From Rhodothermaceae bacterium (GTDB taxonomy: Bacteria > Bacteroidota > Rhodothermia > Rhodothermales > Bin80), in contig VXSC01000031.1 of NCBI GenBank assembly GCA_009838195.1, positions 1 through 64,000 on the forward strand: a DNA stretch of 64,000 nt. Reading direction: 5' to 3'. The position numbers were made by a program, and so were the translations under genes. Each line of letters begins with the position of its first letter. Within the stretch, counting starts at the first letter, position 1. Positions 46,028-55,416 of this stretch are shown here, piece by piece. The notes beneath the pieces are model-generated. The model was not told the origin of the DNA and ran no database searches. It saw nothing but the letters and a program-made list of their open reading frames with translations.

Positions 46028-48340
46028 GTGACGAACCTCGCTGCTGAACTGGTCCCCCATTTTGTAGTGTCCGTCATAAAGAAAACCATTCTACTGGTTG
46101 GATTGTGTTCAGTCATTCATTCGACACAAGGGCAGGAGTTGGCTGCGCTGGATGGATTCGTTACGGACGCAGCCAATGGAGAGACTCTGATTGCTGCAAA
46201 TGTTTTTGTGGAGGGTACACTCCGGGGGGCAACCACGAACCTGTCCGGTTATTACGCGGTTTCGGGGATCGAACCTGGAACCTATACTGTCAGATTCTCC
46301 TACATCGGATTCGATACAATCCGGCGCGAGATCACGTTTGCTCCTGGAGAATCGGTCCGACTTGACATTGAACTCACGACAAGCGAGGAACTCCTTGAGG
46401 CCATTGAGATCTCCGCAGACCGCATTACGGAGGAAGAAATCCGCTCCATTGGTGTCAGTCAGATCACGGTGGCGACGATCCAGCAACTGCCTCAGGTTTT
46501 TGAACCTGATGTCTTTCGATCCCTTCAGCTTCTGCCCGGCGTGGCACAGTCCTCTGACTACTCCAGTGGGCTTTATATCCGCGGAGGTGACCCCGGTCAA
46601 ACATTGATCCTACTGGATCGCACGAAAATTTATAATCCAAGCCACGTTTTTGGCTTTTTCTCATCCTTCAATACCGATGCTATCAAGGATGTCCGACTCT
46701 ATAAAGGAGGCTTCCCCGCTACCTATGGTGGAGTCATTGGATCTGTGCTGGATGTGCAAAACAAAGATGGCAACCGGCGTGAGACTGATGGAAAACTTAG
46801 CGTAGGTCTGCTGGCTTCGCGTGCATTCGCTGAAGGCCCCTATTCCCGAGGCTCCTGGATGGCAGCACTGAGGCGCTCAACGCTGGAGCCTCTGCTGATT
46901 GCATTTGAAGACATTGATGCCGTTCCCCGGGCTTTTTATTTCTATGACTTCAATGGGAAGATTAATATCGATGTCTCCCGTGACGATAAACTCTCTTTCT
47001 CATTCTATGCAGGCTCAGACTACCTTCGTTCCACCTTTACGGAGGGGGTCGAAATTAAACTCCTTTACGGGAATCGTACGGTGACCGGCAGCTGGGTACA
47101 TTTATGGTCCAATCAGTTCTTCACGAATGCCACCATTACTTCAACCTGGTACGAATCCACCCCAAGTGCCACCTTTAGCGGCACCAATTTCAAGCAGGTT
47201 AACCGAGTTGTGGAAACTTCGGTGCGGGCAGATTTTGAATACTATGCAGGATCAAAGCACGATATTGTCGGTGGACTCTGGGCAGGAATTTTTGACGCAC
47301 CCCTGACCAACTTCTTCGATGACAGAGAGGTCTTCCATACACGTAATCGTGTTGAGCATGCTTCACTCTATCTTCAGGACACTTATCGTCCTACAACGAA
47401 CTGGTCCTTAACGGCAGGGTTGCGAGCAACCTATTACGGATATGGCCACTACTTCACATTGGCCCCGCGATTTTCAATGGAGCGGCAGCTGGGACCCGAT
47501 GTGCGGATGCAAGCAAGTGCGGGAAGATATTATCAGTTCCTGACCCTGATCTCGAACGAGGTCTTTTCGGGGTTTGATTTCTGGTTAACCAGTGGAGACG
47601 GCGTAAAGCCTGCATACGGGGATCAGTACATCCTCGGACTAAAGACCAACCTGTTTGAGGGGATCACACTGGATACCGAAGTTTATTACCGGACGATGAG
47701 ACAGCTTTTTGTACTGGATCCATTCAGCACTGGGCTTGCCGGGCTGGAGTATGCTGAATTATTTGCTTTTGGTAAAGGAGCGGCTGGCGGACTTGAAATA
47801 CAGCTGTCTCGCCAAAGTGGTCGCGTGAACGGGTTTATTGCCTATACCTTGGCGAACACCAATCGATATTTCCCACGACTGAATCAGGATACGTTTGGGA
47901 TGCCACGAAGTTATTCTCCACGTAATGACCGCCTTCATGACCTGAACGTGGTTGGCCAGTGGAGAATCTCCCGCCGATGGGAGCTAGGCGCTGTCTTTAC
48001 CTATGCAACCGGCCAGGCATATACGCGGCCGGAAGCCACTTATACAGTCTATAGTCCTCGGGGCGTTAACGGGCTTGACCAAACGGAGCTCTTGGTTTCT
48101 CCCGGCCTGAATCAGGCAAGATTACCTGCTTATCATCGACTGGACATCGGGGTTACCTGGAGTGGTTCCCTGGGACGCTTTGCCGACTATGAACTACAGA
48201 TGCAGGTCATTAACGCATATGCGCGAGAGAATGCTTGGTTTATTTTTAATGAGTTTGAAGATGACGGCTCTCTATCCAGAAGTACGATTCCGCAGATCCC
48301 CATTCCTCTGCCGAACTTGTCATTTACCCTCGATTTCTGA
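46028..48340 (+). CDS. TonB-dependent receptor with CarboxypepD-reg-like domain
   Basis: A 770-residue outer-membrane receptor. The GTG at 46028 is the longest start; the GTG at 46067 gives a better signal peptide (MSVIKKTILLVGLCSV) ending at QGQ. An N-terminal regulatory domain (DGFVTDAANGETLIAANVFV, about 40-120) is followed by a plug (GVAQSSDYSSGLYIRGGDPG, TLILLDRTKIYNPSHVFGFF) and a 22-strand barrel ending LPNLSFTLDF. Its stop overlaps the start of a DUF4249 lipoprotein gene (TGATG), a pairing known from Bacteroidota. The ligand is unknown. Confidence 0.92.
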   Translation: MTNLAAELVPHFVVSVIKKTILLVGLCSVIHSTQGQELAALDGFVTDAANGETLIAANVFVEGTLRGATTNLSGYYAVSGIEPGTYTVRFSYIGFDTIRREITFAPGESVRLDIELTTSEELLEAIEISADRITEEEIRSIGVSQITVATIQQLPQVFEPDVFRSLQLLPGVAQSSDYSSGLYIRGGDPGQTLILLDRTKIYNPSHVFGFFSSFNTDAIKDVRLYKGGFPATYGGVIGSVLDVQNKDGNRRETDGKLSVGLLASRAFAEGPYSRGSWMAALRRSTLEPLLIAFEDIDAVPRAFYFYDFNGKINIDVSRDDKLSFSFYAGSDYLRSTFTEGVEIKLLYGNRTVTGSWVHLWSNQFFTNATITSTWYESTPSATFSGTNFKQVNRVVETSVRADFEYYAGSKHDIVGGLWAGIFDAPLTNFFDDREVFHTRNRVEHASLYLQDTYRPTTNWSLTAGLRATYYGYGHYFTLAPRFSMERQLGPDVRMQASAGRYYQFLTLISNEVFSGFDFWLTSGDGVKPAYGDQYILGLKTNLFEGITLDTEVYYRTMRQLFVLDPFSTGLAGLEYAELFAFGKGAAGGLEIQLSRQSGRVNGFIAYTLANTNRYFPRLNQDTFGMPRSYSPRNDRLHDLNVVGQWRISRRWELGAVFTYATGQAYTRPEATYTVYSPRGVNGLDQTELLVSPGLNQARLPAYHRLDIGVTWSGSLGRFADYELQMQVINAYARENAWFIFNEFEDDGSLSRSTIPQIPIPLPNLSFTLDF

Positions 48341-49230
48341 TGCTGAGACGGATAGTGTTTACCGGTCTGTTTCTGATTGTTATTGGTTGTGATTCAACAG
48401 ACTTCAGTGTGCTTGACACCGAGATTGTCGTTGAGCTCACGCTCGTTGCGAGTGAACCCCTGCCCCCTGCCCGTGTGAGCAGGCTTGCACCTACCGACCA
48501 GGCGAATCAACCCGAAGATTTCGCTGTGAGCAATGCACAGGTCATCCTTAGCACGGGAGACAAAGACTTACTGATGGAACCCGTCGCCGACAAACCTGGC
48601 AGTTACCAGTATCTCGGCCCTGAACATATCATTCGGCCCGGTGCGCGCTATGACTTACTCGTTACCGTACCGGGTGTGGAGACGACCATCACGGGAACGA
48701 CCAATGTCCCAACCTCTATCAAAATCCTCACCGCCTCGAGCCAATCAGGGATCTATCAGTCCGATGACCAACTGACACTTGTTCTTATATCTGGCCGTAG
48801 TTCGGGCCAATCTCAAAGCAGCTTCACGTTGGTAACGGAAGCACTGGATGTCGAAGAAGATGGGATGGTCCCTTCGGTTGCTGGATTATTGGAAGATGAT
48901 GAGGAACTCACTTTAGAAGATTTTCGGGTCAGCGCATCGCCGATCATCACGGAGGCGAATTTTACCCTGTTCACTGACGGGACCATTGGGTTGACGTATC
49001 CATGGATTGGAATCAATTTTTATGGCCGCAACATCATCTATGTGAATGCGCTGGACCAAAATCTTGTCGATTTTGTCCGTTCCGCCCAGTTGCAGCAGAG
49101 TGGTGACGGGACTTTCGGGCCAGGGGTGATTCCGAATGTGCTCCCAACCCTTTCCGGTGCACACGGAGTCTTTGGGAGCGTTTCCAGGGATCGAGTACTG
49201 TTCTGGGTCTTCCCTCCAGAGGAGGAGTGA
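48340..49230 (+). CDS. DUF4249-like lipoprotein, partner of the TonB receptor
   Basis: A 296-residue lipoprotein with lipobox VIGC after the hydrophobic signal (FTGLFLIVIGC). The N-terminal part has immunoglobulin-like strands (IVVELTLVASEPLPPARV, VILSTGDKDLLMEPV, YDLLVTVPGVETTITGTT), typical of DUF4249, a family usually encoded next to TonB receptors. It probably sits on the periplasmic or surface face of the outer membrane and helps its receptor. Its stop codon abuts the stop of the convergent ybdK-like gene with no spacer. Confidence 0.82.
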   Translation: MLRRIVFTGLFLIVIGCDSTDFSVLDTEIVVELTLVASEPLPPARVSRLAPTDQANQPEDFAVSNAQVILSTGDKDLLMEPVADKPGSYQYLGPEHIIRPGARYDLLVTVPGVETTITGTTNVPTSIKILTASSQSGIYQSDDQLTLVLISGRSSGQSQSSFTLVTEALDVEEDGMVPSVAGLLEDDEELTLEDFRVSASPIITEANFTLFTDGTIGLTYPWIGINFYGRNIIYVNALDQNLVDFVRSAQLQQSGDGTFGPGVIPNVLPTLSGAHGVFGSVSRDRVLFWVFPPEEE

Positions 49231-50385
49231 CTACCATACCCCGCTCATCGTTTCCTCGATGAGCATATCCACGATTGCTTTGATGGCTTCTTCGGGGGTA
49301 GCTCCCTCTGCAAGGGCCTTGCTATAAGCCTCTCTTTGCCAGTGTGCACTGGTTCCGCGCTTCAAAATTGTGCGCGCATGCTCTACTTCCTCTACACATC
49401 CAAGATCCTCTGCATCGGGCTTTATAAACTCCAACAGCTCTTCTACTAACTCTGGATATGGCACCATCTGCCCTTTCCCATAATCAATGAGTTTCCCATC
49501 AATCCCGTAACGCTGGGCAAGCCAGCGATTTTCATATAGAAGCATATTTGCATAACTGCGCCATCGCTGATTTTCGCGCCGCAGACGCCAAAGCATATGC
49601 AGCCAGCATTGATACAATGCAGCAATGCAGATCGCATCATCTACTTTCGTGCAAATATCTGACACGCGCATTTCCAGCGTTGGAAAGCGGTGACTTGGCC
49701 GAATATCCCACCAGATTTTCGTACTGTCTTCGATCACGCCGGCATGAACGAGAATGCCTACATGCCGCTCAAATTCAGCATAACTCTCAAAATGCTCTGG
49801 GAGTCCTGTACGTGGAATTTCGTTCCACACGGCAATCCGGTAAGACATCAGTCCCGTATCCTGGCCTTCCCAATAGGGTGATGACGAGCTCAGGGCCAAC
49901 AGGTGCGGCAATACATACGTGGCCTGATTCATAAAATCAATCCGCAGATTTGCATCCTCAATCCCGGCGTGTATATGCATTCCGCAAATCACCATTCTCT
50001 GGGCAATAACCTGCATGTTCTGTGCCAAAATTTCATAGCGCTCCCGAGGGGTATGTCTCTGGGTGATATAGGATGCATTCGGATGCGATGAGGAGGCAAT
50101 AATTGCAAGTCCATAGGGATCAACCACATCGGACACTGTTCTGCGTAATTGAATCAGTTCCTCACGAGCCTCTTGGACTGTTTTACAGACGTTCGTACCC
50201 ACTTCAATTTGGGACTGGAAAAATTCTTGCGAAACCTGCCCGCCAAGCGCTAAGCGGGCATCCTTCAACATCATTGGGGATGCTTCACGAATCAACTTAC
50301 CTGTATCTCGATCTACAATCAGGTATTCTTCCTCAATACCCAAACTGAGCGAAGGCTTTTTTAGAATTTCAGTGGCGGTAGACAT
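49231..50385 (-). CDS. Carboxylate-amine ligase, YbdK/GCS2 family
   Basis: A 384-residue protein from the ATG at 50383-50385 (MSTATEILKKPSLSLG); the extra upstream 20 residues are unlikely. SLGIEEEYLIVDRDTG is the conserved start with the ATP/metal Glu residues, followed by FQSQIEVGTNVCKT, CGMHIHAGIED and WWDIRPSHRFPTLEMRVSD. The family includes weak gamma-glutamyl-cysteine ligases; whether this one makes glutathione-like compounds cannot be told, and no gshB is present here. Confidence 0.92.
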   Translation of the reverse strand: MSTATEILKKPSLSLGIEEEYLIVDRDTGKLIREASPMMLKDARLALGGQVSQEFFQSQIEVGTNVCKTVQEAREELIQLRRTVSDVVDPYGLAIIASSSHPNASYITQRHTPRERYEILAQNMQVIAQRMVICGMHIHAGIEDANLRIDFMNQATYVLPHLLALSSSSPYWEGQDTGLMSYRIAVWNEIPRTGLPEHFESYAEFERHVGILVHAGVIEDSTKIWWDIRPSHRFPTLEMRVSDICTKVDDAICIAALYQCWLHMLWRLRRENQRWRSYANMLLYENRWLAQRYGIDGKLIDYGKGQMVPYPELVEELLEFIKPDAEDLGCVEEVEHARTILKRGTSAHWQREAYSKALAEGATPEEAIKAIVDMLIEETMSGVW

Positions 50386-50602
50386 GGTTGATGATGATTG
50401 GATTTGATTCACATGAATTGACAATTCAGCCGCACAAGGCTGCAACTCGGATATACCTATACTTGGTTTGGGTTCACCGGTGTGAGATCTATTTGCATTT
50501 CACAGCCCCCTATGGACCCTATGATACGATCATTCTATGTTCCGAGCAAAACCAGCCTCCATTCGTATTATAAGGTCGATCACTGATCTTCAACTCCCCC
50601 TT

Positions 50603-51445
50603 ATGATGAAGCCTGACTTCATTCAACGACTGCATGATGCTCAGAACATCTCTGACAGTATGGTTTGCGTGGGATTGGACCCCGATCTGAACAAGCTGCC
50701 GAAATCTTTCCACGTAAGATATGGGTCCCCCCAATCTGCTGTTCTGGCATTCAATGAGGCGATCATTCAAGCTACGGCTCCCTATTCCTGTGCCTACAAA
50801 CTCAATGCTGCATTCTATGAGAGTCTCGGAAGTTGCGGTTTTGATGTGTTGAAAACCACCGTTAGCCTCATTCCCAAGGATAAAATTCGAATTATTGATG
50901 CAAAGCGTGGTGATATTGGCAATACAGCCTCCAAATATGCTGAGAGCATCTTCGGCTTACTGGAGGCGGACGGCTGCACGGTTGCACCATACATGGGTTT
51001 GGATGCCGTGGAACCATTTCTGGCGTACCAGGGCCGTGCAGTATTCGTTCTGATTCGAACCTCGAATCCCAGCAGTGATCAACTGCAATCCCTGATAGCC
51101 GACGGGAAGCCTCTGTATGCACATGTTGCTCATCTTGCCTTCACATGGGGAGAAGAGTTCCCGGGATCCATTGGGTTTGTTGTGGGCGCAACCAATCCAA
51201 CAGAATTACGTGATCTGCGCAATTTGTATCCAGGCACACCTTTCCTGATCCCTGGCATTGGAGCACAGGGAGGCTCTATTGATGCCGTGGCAAATGCGGC
51301 AACTCCCAATGGGCTTGTCCTCGTAAACAGCAGCCGTGGCATTCTCTATGCTTCCTCCGGTGAAGACTTTGACGAGATGGCTGCAAATGCCGCACGGGAG
51401 CTGCGTGATAAACTGAACCATGCAGTCAATTCTCATGCTGATTAG
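50603..51445 (+). CDS. pyrF: Orotidine 5'-phosphate decarboxylase, group 2
   Basis: A 280-residue TIM-barrel enzyme of pyrimidine synthesis. The start is the ATG at 50603 (MMKPDFIQRLHDAQ), since the upstream in-frame region does not resemble the family. The catalytic DAKRGDIGNTASKYAE carries the K/D pair in group 2 form; VCVGLDPDLNKLP, IGFVVGATNPTELRDL, FLIPGIGAQGG and LVNSSRGILYA complete the phosphate site. It overlaps the following ABM-fold gene by 11 bp. Confidence 0.95.
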   Translation: MMKPDFIQRLHDAQNISDSMVCVGLDPDLNKLPKSFHVRYGSPQSAVLAFNEAIIQATAPYSCAYKLNAAFYESLGSCGFDVLKTTVSLIPKDKIRIIDAKRGDIGNTASKYAESIFGLLEADGCTVAPYMGLDAVEPFLAYQGRAVFVLIRTSNPSSDQLQSLIADGKPLYAHVAHLAFTWGEEFPGSIGFVVGATNPTELRDLRNLYPGTPFLIPGIGAQGGSIDAVANAATPNGLVLVNSSRGILYASSGEDFDEMAANAARELRDKLNHAVNSHAD

Positions 51446-51731
51446 AATTGTTCGGCTTACGCTACAACCGGATGCCACAAAATCATTTGAGGAGCTGTTT
51501 CAGGCCGCTGCTCCAAAAATTCGCCAAATGCAAGGATGTAAGCGACTTGAGTTATGGGTTGATAGTACGTCAACAAACATATTCACCACCTATAGCGAAT
51601 GGGAGTCCGAATCAAGTCTGAAGTCCTATCGGGAGTCGGACCTATTCAAAGAGACTTGGGCCGAGGTCAAACCATTATTTGCCGCCCCGGCCATGGCATA
51701 CAGCTACTATCTTGCCCAACTGAATCGATGA
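51435..51731 (+). CDS. ABM-fold (YgiN-like) monooxygenase family protein
   Basis: A 98-residue dimeric alpha/beta-barrel protein from the ATG at 51435 (MLIRIVRLTLQPDATKSF); an ATG 15 bp upstream is possible. Conserved pieces are IRQMQGCKRLELWVD, FTTYSEWESESSLKSYRES and FKETWAEVKPLFAAPA, typical of the antibiotic biosynthesis monooxygenase/YgiN family. Substrates in this family range from quinols to haem; this one is unknown. It is coupled to pyrF by overlap. Confidence 0.85.
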   Translation: MLIRIVRLTLQPDATKSFEELFQAAAPKIRQMQGCKRLELWVDSTSTNIFTTYSEWESESSLKSYRESDLFKETWAEVKPLFAAPAMAYSYYLAQLNR

Positions 51732-51776
51732 ACGGATTCTTAACAGACTAACTACTGCGGATTCGATCATAAGCCT

Positions 51777-52700
51777 ATGCGATTCTTGTTTTTTCTTTTC
51801 TCTTTGATACTTCTGGCATCAGAGAATTCCAGCTACATCGCAGCACAGAGTGTTGATCAGTTACATCAAGCAGCAGAGTTAGGCAATGTTGAGGCTCAAT
51901 GGAAGCTAGGAGTTGCCTATGCAAATGGTCACGGAGTTGAAGAGAACGATGAGGAGGCATTAAAATGGTTTCAACTTGCAGCTGAACAAGGACTTGCCAA
52001 CGCACAATACAGCCTTGGAGGTGTGTACTACAACGGAAAAGGTGTCCAAAAGAACGATCAGGAGGCTTTGAAGTGGTTTCAACTCGCAGCCGAGCAAGGA
52101 CACGCCCACGCACAGGGTAGCCTTGGATTTATGTACTACAATGGGGAAGGTACTCCGCAAAACTACCAAGAGGCCATGAAATGGTGGAAACTCACAGCGG
52201 AGCAAGGACACGCCAGAGCTCAAAGGAACCTTGGAGTTATGTACGAAAATGGCCACGGCGTACCAGAAAACTATCAAGAGGCTTTGAATTGGTATCGACG
52301 GGCAGCGGAGCAGGGAGATACCACGGCACAGCGCAATCTCGGAAATATGTATGACAATGGAAAGGGGGTCCCGAGAAACGAACAGGAGGCAATGAGATGG
52401 TATGAGTTAATCGCCGAGCAGGGAGATCCCAGTGACCGTTATTCCCTAGGAATGGAGTATATGAATAAACGGCAATTCCCAAATGATGGGGATGATTACA
52501 ACCATTGCAGTGATTGCAATTATTTCAACGTAAGAGCCTACGCATGGTTAAGTGTCGCTGCCATGGAAGGACATCAATTAGCATTTGCCCAACAAACTTC
52601 ACTCCGTGATTCATTTATGACACCCAGTCAGATAATCGAGGCTCAAAACTTATCAACAGAAATTTTTAATCGAATCCTATCTGCAAATAACAACCCGTAA
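51777..52700 (+). CDS. Exported Sel1-repeat protein
   Basis: A 307-residue protein with a signal peptide (FLFFLFSLILLASENSS to AAQ) followed by five to six Sel1-like repeats of 36 residues, each ending in the pattern A-x-x-x-LG-x-x-Y-x-NG-x-GV-x-x-N-x-x-EA. The last unit is interrupted by an insert containing HCSDCNYF and then AYAWLSVAAMEGHQLA. Sel1 proteins are solenoid adaptors for protein interactions. No enzymatic domain is present. Confidence 0.9.
   Translation: MRFLFFLFSLILLASENSSYIAAQSVDQLHQAAELGNVEAQWKLGVAYANGHGVEENDEEALKWFQLAAEQGLANAQYSLGGVYYNGKGVQKNDQEALKWFQLAAEQGHAHAQGSLGFMYYNGEGTPQNYQEAMKWWKLTAEQGHARAQRNLGVMYENGHGVPENYQEALNWYRRAAEQGDTTAQRNLGNMYDNGKGVPRNEQEAMRWYELIAEQGDPSDRYSLGMEYMNKRQFPNDGDDYNHCSDCNYFNVRAYAWLSVAAMEGHQLAFAQQTSLRDSFMTPSQIIEAQNLSTEIFNRILSANNNP
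51870..52460 (+). repeat. Tandem ~108-bp repeats encoding Sel1 units
   Basis: Five to six degenerate direct repeats of about 108 bp lie in the Sel1-protein gene. The best-conserved DNA blocks surround GGTTTCAACT and GCAGC(C/T)GA(G/A)CAAGGAC. The similarity suggests expansion by internal duplication. Confidence 0.75.
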
Positions 52701-52826
52701 GCGTCACAATCTTATTCTTCAAGTCGGAGCAGTGAGTTATTGAAATATTTGCCTCTGATCTGTATAACTTCCTTTGCTCAGCCCCCGACGCAACCTGAGA
52801 GAACTCGCCTCACTCTTCAGTCGCTC

Positions 52827-54806
52827 TCAAAATGTCACTTGAAGGCCAGCGTGCAATGCCCTGCCCGGCCCCGGAAGCCCCAATTGAGGTAGGACCACCT
52901 CGTCGGTGAGATTGTTTACTCTTGCAAATAGTTCCGCCGAGTACCCCCCATGGAGAATCAGCCACGCAACACGAGAATTCATCACCAGTGAATTCGGAAG
53001 TGGAATCAGGTTATTTTCCTCTCCTAATCCATACGCCTGGCCCAAATAGGAACTCTCCAATACGACCGAAATCCCTATCCCAAGTCGGTAATCCACATTG
53101 CAACTCCCAATCCAGGATGGCTTTTCCACAAGTGGCTGAGTCCCACTCGGGCTAAGTTCACGGGCACGCATCCCCGTTAGACTACAACTGAGTAGCAGGC
53201 TTGGGATCACTCTGGAGGTGACGGTGGCCTCAAGCCCGAACACACGGCTTCCTTCAAGATTGACTCGTTGACGCCTTGCGCTGGTTTCCCCTTGAAGCAG
53301 CACCATCTCCTGGCCAATCGTGTTGTAGGTTCGGTTAAAGAAAGCGATGGCCTCCGCGGTGGTTTCACCTCGCTCAAATTCGATCGCTGCCTCGGTGAGA
53401 AGAGAAGATTCAGGCTCTAGATCCGGGTTAACAAGAAAACGCCCCAAGGCCTCTCCAAATAATTCCCGCATGGTTGGAAAACGCGATTTGCGTCCGACGA
53501 CCCCTCTGATCGTTACACCGGGATAGAGTTCATGGGACAGCCCCATGGTCGCCCCCAACCCTGTCTGTGGGCCGCGGTCAGGCTTATCACCCGTTTTGGG
53601 AGTTACGAGAACATCCATACTTGCACCAACCATCACATTCACCAGACCAGGTCTGGTATATTCAATCCCGTTACTAAAAATGCGCTGCGAAAAAACTCTG
53701 TACAGCGATGATCCCTGCACCGCAAGGTCTTCCTGTTTATGACTCGATGAAAGAAGATTGACCGCTGCCCGGAGTGATCCAGAGTTCGAAAAATCACGCA
53801 AATACGTGAGTCGTGCTCCGTACGTATCATCCTCGTCAATCTGGGTTTCTAGCTGTTCGGAATAGGATTTATCGGAGTACTGTGCGATGGTTTGGCCAAA
53901 TCTGCTGACCCATGCTGTACCGCGCAGGGTTCCGTCCAGGAAAGGAAACTTGCCGCTAAGGATCGCCATATTCTTGCCCCAATCTGGGTACCGCCAATAG
54001 CGCACATTTGCGTTCCGTGGATCCAGATGCCCCTCGGGCGCGATTCCTTTCTTGCCATCAAGGCGCAAGAATGAAATTCCAATACTCCCCTCGCCCGCGA
54101 CATTAAAGGAGAATTGCCCAAAAACGGATCGCATCTGGCGGTCGGTATTGGTTCGAACGTCGTTCGAGTCTTGGCTGTACGGCAGATCGGCCTCCTGTGG
54201 AAGGCCATAGCCATCTTGATCAGAGATTCCCACAAAAACCGTGGACTGGAAATTTTCCGTGCGACGAAGCCAAGTCATCCGGGCCTGCTGCGAACCATAC
54301 GAACCCAAAATTCCTGACACCTGTGAAAAACTTCCTGGATTACGAAGCTGCCTAGAGGTCATGTTGATTGCCCCACCAAGAACATTCGCCCCATAAAGAA
54401 CGGACGGGACGCCTTTGGCGATCGAAATTTCTCCCACGACCTCTGAAGGAATAAGGCTCAGATCTATCCGATTATCCCAAGGAATATTAAGCAGAGCTCC
54501 GTCAAAAAATAAACTCACCTGCCGCTCGCCTGCCCCCCGCAAATAGATAAGCGATTCTCCCCTGGAGTTCGTCTGAAGGTGTGCCGATGGAATCTGCCGA
54601 AGGACAGGATGAATGGAAGCGGCATCTGCTTGGGCAATCCCTGCCAAGCGAACCTGCTGCATGGTGGATATGGACGATATATCAGGAGAATCTCCTGATG
54701 AGCGTACAACAATGTCCCCTAGCTCATAGTGGATGAGTGAATCCGTCGGCACCTGAGCCTGCACTGTCCCGGCTACACACAAAAAAAAGAGTGTCCTCAG
54801 GATCAT
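52827..54806 (-). CDS. TonB-dependent receptor (BtuB-like layout)
   Basis: A 659-residue outer-membrane receptor from the ATG at 54804-54806 (MILRTLFFLCVAGTVQA, a signal peptide). There is no regulatory domain; the plug follows directly (GDIVVRSSGD, RQIPSAHLQTN, LIYLRGAGERQVSLFFDG, GANVLGGAINMTSR), then a 22-strand barrel ending RALHAGLQVTF. The plug and GLGATMGLSHELYPGV-type barrel resemble vitamin B12 or siderophore receptors. No ligand gene is adjacent. It lies 40 bp after a lipoprotein gene in the same orientation. Confidence 0.92.
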   Translation of the reverse strand: MILRTLFFLCVAGTVQAQVPTDSLIHYELGDIVVRSSGDSPDISSISTMQQVRLAGIAQADAASIHPVLRQIPSAHLQTNSRGESLIYLRGAGERQVSLFFDGALLNIPWDNRIDLSLIPSEVVGEISIAKGVPSVLYGANVLGGAINMTSRQLRNPGSFSQVSGILGSYGSQQARMTWLRRTENFQSTVFVGISDQDGYGLPQEADLPYSQDSNDVRTNTDRQMRSVFGQFSFNVAGEGSIGISFLRLDGKKGIAPEGHLDPRNANVRYWRYPDWGKNMAILSGKFPFLDGTLRGTAWVSRFGQTIAQYSDKSYSEQLETQIDEDDTYGARLTYLRDFSNSGSLRAAVNLLSSSHKQEDLAVQGSSLYRVFSQRIFSNGIEYTRPGLVNVMVGASMDVLVTPKTGDKPDRGPQTGLGATMGLSHELYPGVTIRGVVGRKSRFPTMRELFGEALGRFLVNPDLEPESSLLTEAAIEFERGETTAEAIAFFNRTYNTIGQEMVLLQGETSARRQRVNLEGSRVFGLEATVTSRVIPSLLLSCSLTGMRARELSPSGTQPLVEKPSWIGSCNVDYRLGIGISVVLESSYLGQAYGLGEENNLIPLPNSLVMNSRVAWLILHGGYSAELFARVNNLTDEVVLPQLGLPGPGRALHAGLQVTF

Positions 54807-54846
54807 ATGTCCATGAGTGATCAACCTGTAGCCCGATACAAGGGTA

Positions 54847-55416
54847 CTATTCGGCGGGTTCCGATTCAATATCGGTCAATAGATCCTGGAGTTCTGTAAC
54901 TGGCCACGACCGGTTGTAATGATGCGGTCGAATTTGTAAGCGACCTTCCTCGGCTAGCTGCCTCTGTGCTGTAACCCCAAGATGTCTTCCCAAATCTTGA
55001 GCAATCAAATCTATTTGATGCTGTTTTAATTCCCTTTCGCTGATAATTGCGCCAAGTGCGCGATGCAATGCTCTATGGCGATCCTGGCCAACCCAGTTCG
55101 TGACGAAATTGTCTCGGATAGAAGTGACCTCCTCTGCTAGTTTCTTCTGTTTCTCCTGCATCTCCGTGTACTCCTCGACGATGGCTCGCATACGCTCACC
55201 GTAAGGGATTAATTCAGGATGAACTGCTGCTGCATCCATCAACATCGCCAATTCTACTTCGATCCTTGAGGCTTCGGCAGCTACCTGCTGGGCAGCCGTG
55301 AGCACGCTCGCAGCAATCTGCTCATCCGTACTGCCGCCATAGGTCCTACACCCCGTTAAAATCAAAAGTCCAATCAACGGTGGAGCCAACCAGTATTTAC
55401 TCTCAGCCAATTGCAT
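54847..55416 (-). CDS. Uncharacterized helical lipoprotein
   Basis: A 189-residue lipoprotein with lipobox LILTGC (about residue 23). The mature part is nearly all helical with likely coiled coil (AAEASRIEVELAMLMDAAA, EYTEMQEKQKKLAEEVTSI) and a polar C-terminus. No family is recognised. The start overlaps the glgC stop (TGATG), so it is made from the same transcript as glgC, and it precedes the TonB receptor gene. Confidence 0.7.
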   Translation of the reverse strand: MQLAESKYWLAPPLIGLLILTGCRTYGGSTDEQIAASVLTAAQQVAAEASRIEVELAMLMDAAAVHPELIPYGERMRAIVEEYTEMQEKQKKLAEEVTSIRDNFVTNWVGQDRHRALHRALGAIISERELKQHQIDLIAQDLGRHLGVTAQRQLAEEGRLQIRPHHYNRSWPVTELQDLLTDIESEPAE

